A stretch of 34,077 nt of DNA. It comes from Candidatus Gastranaerophilales bacterium. GTDB lineage: Bacteria > Cyanobacteriota > Vampirovibrionia > Gastranaerophilales > Gastranaerophilaceae. Positions within the stretch are counted from its first letter, which is position 1; every line of letters begins with the position of its first letter. Below the pieces are notes generated by a model, which worked only from the letters and a program-made list of their open reading frames with translations, searched no databases and had not been told where the DNA came from. The stretch is taken from the NCBI GenBank assembly GCA_944325585.1, contig CALVAS010000013.1, forward strand, positions 1 to 34,077. The letters run 5' to 3'. Made by a program: the position numbers and the translations under genes. Below, one piece after another: positions 31,338 through 34,077 of this stretch.

Positions 31338-32108
31338 TTAGAAAGAATCTCTTTTTATTATTTTTTTCAGATTTCCGTTTTGGTCGTAATAAAATTTTTC
31401 TGAGGTTTCTATAACATTTTCTTCCCTAGAATCGGTTTTATAAGTTATAATTTCATGGAATTTGTTGTTTTTATATCTGTATTCTTTATTATCGACAATT
31501 TCTATGTCTATTTTGTTTGGCTTATTTCTGATAAAACCTTCTTTAATATTAAAATTATCGTCAATTAAAGAAATAAAAGTTTTATCAGCATCAAGACGTC
31601 TTATTTGGGCAGGAAACGCTAATTTACCAAGTCCGCTTATTTTTTTATATAGAGAGTTTGCTTTTTTTATGGTTAAATTGTACCACTCCAGAAAACTGTC
31701 AGGATTCCCGTTTTGCAAGGCTGTTTCACCGGGAGCGGTTATGTTTTTGTCGTTTTCACCAGCCAAGGCTATAGCTTTTTGCAGATTAGATGACCATTTT
31801 TTTTGTTTTTCAATATCCCAGCTGTAAAAGTCTGTTACAAACTTTTTGATTTTTTTCTCCTGCTGTTTTGTTTGCTTTAACAGATAAGTTCTAAGATTAT
31901 CCGCATGGCTTGCTGTGCATACTAAAATTTCCATATAAGGCTGATTTTCATGGTAATAATCAGTTAAAGGCATTGTTGAAACGTCAGAATTCTTTTTTCT
32001 TGACGTTATTCTGTTTAATTCGTTTTCAAATCGGCTTACCGATTTTGCTGAACCCTTAATTATATAGGCTCCGTTAAAATTGACTTTGTTATTATGAGCT
32101 ATTTTCAT
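31338..32108 (-). CDS. Hypothetical protein (256 aa) with N-terminal NFNGAY motif
   Basis: This is a soluble, lysine-rich 256-residue protein with no signal peptide. The start MKIAHNNKVNFNGAYIIKGS (a short peptide with NFxG) resembles a lead-in I associate with many uncharacterised proteins of this bacterial group. A middle helical part (KQQEKKIKKFVTDFYSWDIEK) is followed by a C-terminal beta-rich stretch ending FYYDQNGNLKKIIKRD, similar to the last strand of YD- or MORN-like repeats. It is the gene upstream of the helicase on the same strand, 87 bases away, and could be part of the same transcript. Function is unknown. Confidence 0.7.
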   Translation of the reverse strand: MKIAHNNKVNFNGAYIIKGSAKSVSRFENELNRITSRKKNSDVSTMPLTDYYHENQPYMEILVCTASHADNLRTYLLKQTKQQEKKIKKFVTDFYSWDIEKQKKWSSNLQKAIALAGENDKNITAPGETALQNGNPDSFLEWYNLTIKKANSLYKKISGLGKLAFPAQIRRLDADKTFISLIDDNFNIKEGFIRNKPNKIDIEIVDNKEYRYKNNKFHEIITYKTDSREENVIETSEKFYYDQNGNLKKIIKRDSF

Positions 32109-32292
32109 ATTAATTATTGATATTTGCTAAATACACATTCTTAACAACACTATTATAATATTACTGAATATAAATGTTTGTATTATAAAGTTTTAGTTTT
32201 AACATATTGTAACAGGAATTATAATTGTAACTTAAATAATTTTAAACTGTTTTTTGTATATTTACACAAGCGATTTTTGTTGTATGCTTTAT

Positions 32293-32321
32293 TTGATTGT
32301 GGCTTAATAAAGTTGTAAAAC
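32293..32321 (+). promoter_or_regulatory. Possible promoter for the small membrane protein genes
   Basis: TTGATT (32293-32298), a 17-base spacer and TAAAAC (32316-32321), followed by GAGGTG just before the ATG at 32357. The -10 is weak. Confidence 0.35.
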
Positions 32322-32356
32322 AAAAGTATTGGAATTAAATGTTTTTGAGGTGATTT

Positions 32357-32818
32357 ATGAAAGAATATAAAGGAAAAATTACAACGAAACTATTTTGGAC
32401 TGTTTGTGGTGTATGTGCAGGAGTTTTTTTGTATAATCTTTTGGGAAGATTTACGCATAGTGTTTTAATATCTATAGTTGCAGCTTTTGCTGCTATTGCT
32501 TGGATGCTTTATAAAATATATTATACTGATAATATTTCTATTGTTTTTACAGATGATAATCAATTGCTTATTAAAAGGTTTGGTAAAAAGGTTAAAGAAT
32601 TTCCTGTAGATCAATATTATTGGTCAGAATATTCAAAAAATACAAATACCAAAAATGCGGATGATCAGGATATTTATTATGTAAGTAAGGAAACAGGAAA
32701 AGAAGATTATATAGATGCAACTAACTTTAGCGGTGAAGATTATGAGGAAATGCTTAATAAGTTAGGTGCTAAAAATACAAATGAACCACCAATAAAAGTA
32801 GTAACGGTTAAAAAGTAA
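32357..32818 (+). CDS. Small membrane protein with cytosolic PH-like tail, unknown function
   Basis: This is a 153-residue protein. Two adjacent membrane helices (LFWTVCGVCAGVFLYNLL and VLISIVAAFAAIAWMLYKIYY) are followed by a soluble domain of alternating strands (ISIVFTDDNQLLIKRFGKK, VKEFPVDQYYWSEYSK, DIYYVSKETGKEDYI) and a short C-terminal helix. This shape is like bacterial PH-domain membrane proteins, but the family is not certain. The gene has a GAGGTG ribosome-binding site and is followed after 11 bases by another membrane-anchored protein, so the two are an operon and may form one complex. Confidence 0.75.
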   Translation: MKEYKGKITTKLFWTVCGVCAGVFLYNLLGRFTHSVLISIVAAFAAIAWMLYKIYYTDNISIVFTDDNQLLIKRFGKKVKEFPVDQYYWSEYSKNTNTKNADDQDIYYVSKETGKEDYIDATNFSGEDYEEMLNKLGAKNTNEPPIKVVTVKK

Positions 32819-32829
32819 GGAGGAAATAA

Positions 32830-33273
32830 ATGTCACAGTATATTTTAATTGTTGGCGGAATTATTATTTTAAGTTTAATCTATCAAGGTGTTGGGGTTTA
32901 TATTCATTCAATGTCAAAGAAAAAGTTTGAAAGTGAAAATCCGGATGCTTCAATAGTGGTAATCAAAGATCGTCCTTGGCATCCTTTAGGTTTTATAAAC
33001 ACATTGACTTGTTTATCAATTAACGGAGAGGCAAAAGAACAAATAATGACCGGTTTTGGTCAAAGAGGTCATTACTTAATGCCGGGTACAAATGTGTTGG
33101 AATTGCAATATGAAACCCAAAGACCGGGAATACTACATAAATGGGTTAGGACGACTTATGATCCTCAAAAAATTGAAGTAAATGTTGAAGCAAAGAAAAA
33201 ATACGCTATTTCTTATGATAAAAAACAGGAAAAATTTGTTTTTGAAGAAATTGCAGAAAAAGTTAGTGCTTAA
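32830..33273 (+). CDS. Membrane-anchored small protein with beta-sandwich-like domain
   Basis: A single N-terminal membrane helix (YILIVGGIIILSLIYQGVGVYI) is followed by about 120 extracytoplasmic or cytoplasmic residues with strand-rich sequence: DASIVVIKDRPWHPLGFINT, then LMPGTNVLELQYETQRPG and KIEVNVEAKKKYAISYDK. The PGTNVLELQYE...YAISYDK arrangement resembles small carrier-like beta domains found in uncharacterised lipoproteins. There is a strong AAGGAGG before the start. It lies between a two-helix membrane protein and the marR gene. Function is unknown. Confidence 0.75.
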   Translation: MSQYILIVGGIIILSLIYQGVGVYIHSMSKKKFESENPDASIVVIKDRPWHPLGFINTLTCLSINGEAKEQIMTGFGQRGHYLMPGTNVLELQYETQRPGILHKWVRTTYDPQKIEVNVEAKKKYAISYDKKQEKFVFEEIAEKVSA

Positions 33274-33311
33274 TTTACTTTACATTATCAAATTTATTGA
33301 AAGGGAAAATT

Positions 33312-33761
33312 GTGAATTATACAAAAACATTGCCTTATGAATTAGATTTGACCTCCAGAGTATTGCATGAGGTAATGGTTTCATTTTTCAAAAAAAATAA
33401 TTTCCCTATTACACTAGAAGAATTTATTATATTGGATTGTCTTTCAATAAATCCTGAAATAATTCAAATGCAATTAGCAAAAATAACTTTAAAAGGGAGA
33501 GGTCATACCGGAAAATTTTTGAAATCTTTAGAAGATAAAAATTTAATTTCAAGACTGCCTGTAAAAAAAGGTTCAAAAGTCGTTGTAAAAATAGAAATAA
33601 CCTCAAAAGGAAAAGCTTTGTATGAAGAAATGAGTTCTATTATTCAACAATTTGTCGATTCTATAAACCCTGAAATAGAGGCGAAAATTAATGCAATAAT
33701 AAAAGAACTCAGGTTTATTCGTGAAGATGCCATAAAAAAATTTAATATCAGGTTTGAATAA
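33312..33761 (+). CDS. MarR family transcriptional regulator
   Basis: A 149-residue winged-helix regulator of the MarR type. A helical dimerisation start (YELDLTSRVLHEVMVSFF) is followed by the DNA-binding part LTLEEFIILDCLSINP-like, MQLAKITLKGRGHTGKFLKSLEDKNLISRLP and the wing KKGSKVVVKIEITSKGKALYEEM. A long C-terminal helix follows. The GTG at 33312 is chosen because AAAGGG lies just upstream; a TTG at 33297 would put five more residues before it. The large palindrome 30 bases downstream, across the promoter of the EmrB-like gene, is its likely operator. Confidence 0.88.
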   Translation: MNYTKTLPYELDLTSRVLHEVMVSFFKKNNFPITLEEFIILDCLSINPEIIQMQLAKITLKGRGHTGKFLKSLEDKNLISRLPVKKGSKVVVKIEITSKGKALYEEMSSIIQQFVDSINPEIEAKINAIIKELRFIREDAIKKFNIRFE

Positions 33762-33765
33762 AATG

Positions 33766-33794
33766 TTGCAATTTTAAAAACCTTGTGATTAAAT
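33766..33794 (+). promoter_or_regulatory. Promoter of the EmrB-like gene
   Basis: TTGCAA (33766-33771), a 17-base spacer and TTAAAT (33789-33794). The predicted start site (about 33801) falls inside the palindrome. Confidence 0.55.
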
Positions 33795-33824
33795 CTACAT
33801 GTAGAAATTTCTACATGTAGATTT
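33791..33824 (+). promoter_or_regulatory. MarR-type operator, 34-bp perfect palindrome
   Basis: A perfect inverted repeat of 34 bases centred at 33807/33808. Each arm is itself the 10-bp palindrome CTACATGTAG (33795-33804 and 33811-33820), so two dimer sites lie 16 bp apart. It overlaps the -10 and the start site and ends 2 bases before GGAGG, so a bound repressor would block transcription. Binding by the adjacent MarR protein is inferred. Confidence 0.8.
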
Positions 33825-33834
33825 TGGAGGTATT

Positions 33835-33975
33835 ATGGCAACAAATATGACTGCGGCAAATTGGAAATTTAAGGTAAATCCCTGGATTACGATGATTCCG
33901 ATTATGTTGGTTATTGTCATGTTTGCATTGGATGAATGTAGTTTTTTGTCCAGGTTGATTTGTACGGCTAGATAG
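33835..33975 (+). pseudogene. EmrB-like DHA2 family efflux transporter, truncated after 34 codons
   Basis: With GGAGG upstream, the frame starts MATNMTAANWKFKVNPWITM and continues into the first membrane helix IPIMLVIVMFALDE. This is the N-terminus of DHA2-family (EmrB-type, 14-helix) drug exporters, which continue with TxANVALP. Instead the sequence changes after GATGAA (33931-33936), runs through unrelated codons and stops at 33975. A full-length protein has about 500 residues. The break coincides with a TG-starting sequence, so insertion of a mobile element is the likely cause. Its regulator and operator are intact. Confidence 0.7.
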
Positions 33976-34077
33976 ATTATTTTGGTAAAGCAGGCTTTGT
34001 GTGGGCGTTTTCGGGTCGGAAAAATTAAGTGTTCCCAAAAAATCAAACTGGAAAACTGGACTTTTTCTGGACTGTAC
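33937..34077. mobile_element. Probable end of a mobile element, running off the window
   Basis: From TGTAG at 33937 the DNA no longer matches the transporter. GTCCAG (33948-33953) and its inverse CTGGAC (34056-34061 and 34067-34072), with a third CTGGA at 34048, recur within 125 bases, as do transposase-binding sites in insertion-sequence ends. No transposase is visible because the window ends at 34077. A family cannot be named. Confidence 0.4.

Noticed and set aside
33795-34046. Minus-strand frames of 75 and 83 codons at the right edge
   Set aside because: They cross the operator and the transporter start on the opposite strand, have no ribosome-binding site and do not resemble a transposase.

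Overview
The window is A/T-rich, densely coded bacterial chromosome. Several features suggest a gut-type member of the non-photosynthetic sister lineages of Cyanobacteria (Melainabacteria/Vampirovibrionia, Gastranaerophilales-like). These are very A/T-rich DNA, a PolA without proofreading residues, a GatD-type amidotransferase, a CHASE2-GGDEF cyclase, many TPR proteins, flavin-dependent ThyX and a cyanobacterial-looking ArgS signature (HIGHGRWA). The assignment is inference; no rRNA is present to settle it.

Positions 1-25330 look like stable chromosome. In order: the 3' end of clpX, polA plus a small exported protein, tlyA and tatD (minus), gatD and a GtrA-family gene, proS and a TPR gene (minus), an exported protein, a CHASE2-GGDEF cyclase preceded by a 55-codon ORF (minus), rpmE, thyX and a Na+/H+ antiporter-family gene. 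Then come two tRNA-Arg genes with a 48-codon ORF, lemA, an LCP-family gene and mgtE (minus), argS (plus), a small unknown, a dus gene overlapping a 704-residue TPR protein, a 58-residue ORF (minus), and infC starting at AUA. Many boundaries carry clear hairpin terminators. Several genes have a -10 box only 6-7 bases before the start codon and no Shine-Dalgarno, which suggests leaderless transcripts.

Positions 25330-28500 are an accessory scar next to tRNA-Phe. A 5' fragment of another tRNA runs into three copies of a 21-bp repeat, followed by the N-terminal domain of a Mu-type transposase. I read this as the left end of a Mu-like transposon with three transposase-binding sites. The transposase is cut off and runs into a decayed pseudaminic-acid (or related nonulosonate) cluster: a 3' piece of pseF, an intact sugar isomerase/epimerase-like gene, an intact GNAT gene, and a pseI that is frameshifted in an A9 tract and truncated.

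Positions 28500-34077 continue the accessory character. A 914-residue superfamily 2 helicase carries two membrane segments in its C-terminal half. A hypothetical protein follows, then two small membrane proteins, a MarR-family regulator, and a 34-bp perfect palindrome over the promoter of an EmrB-like transporter gene. That gene is broken after 34 codons by what looks like the end of another mobile element, which runs off the window.

The strongest candidates for something not already familiar are the membrane-spanning helicase, the three-site Mu-like end inside a tRNA remnant, the MarR operator with its broken target, and the candidate leaderless promoters.
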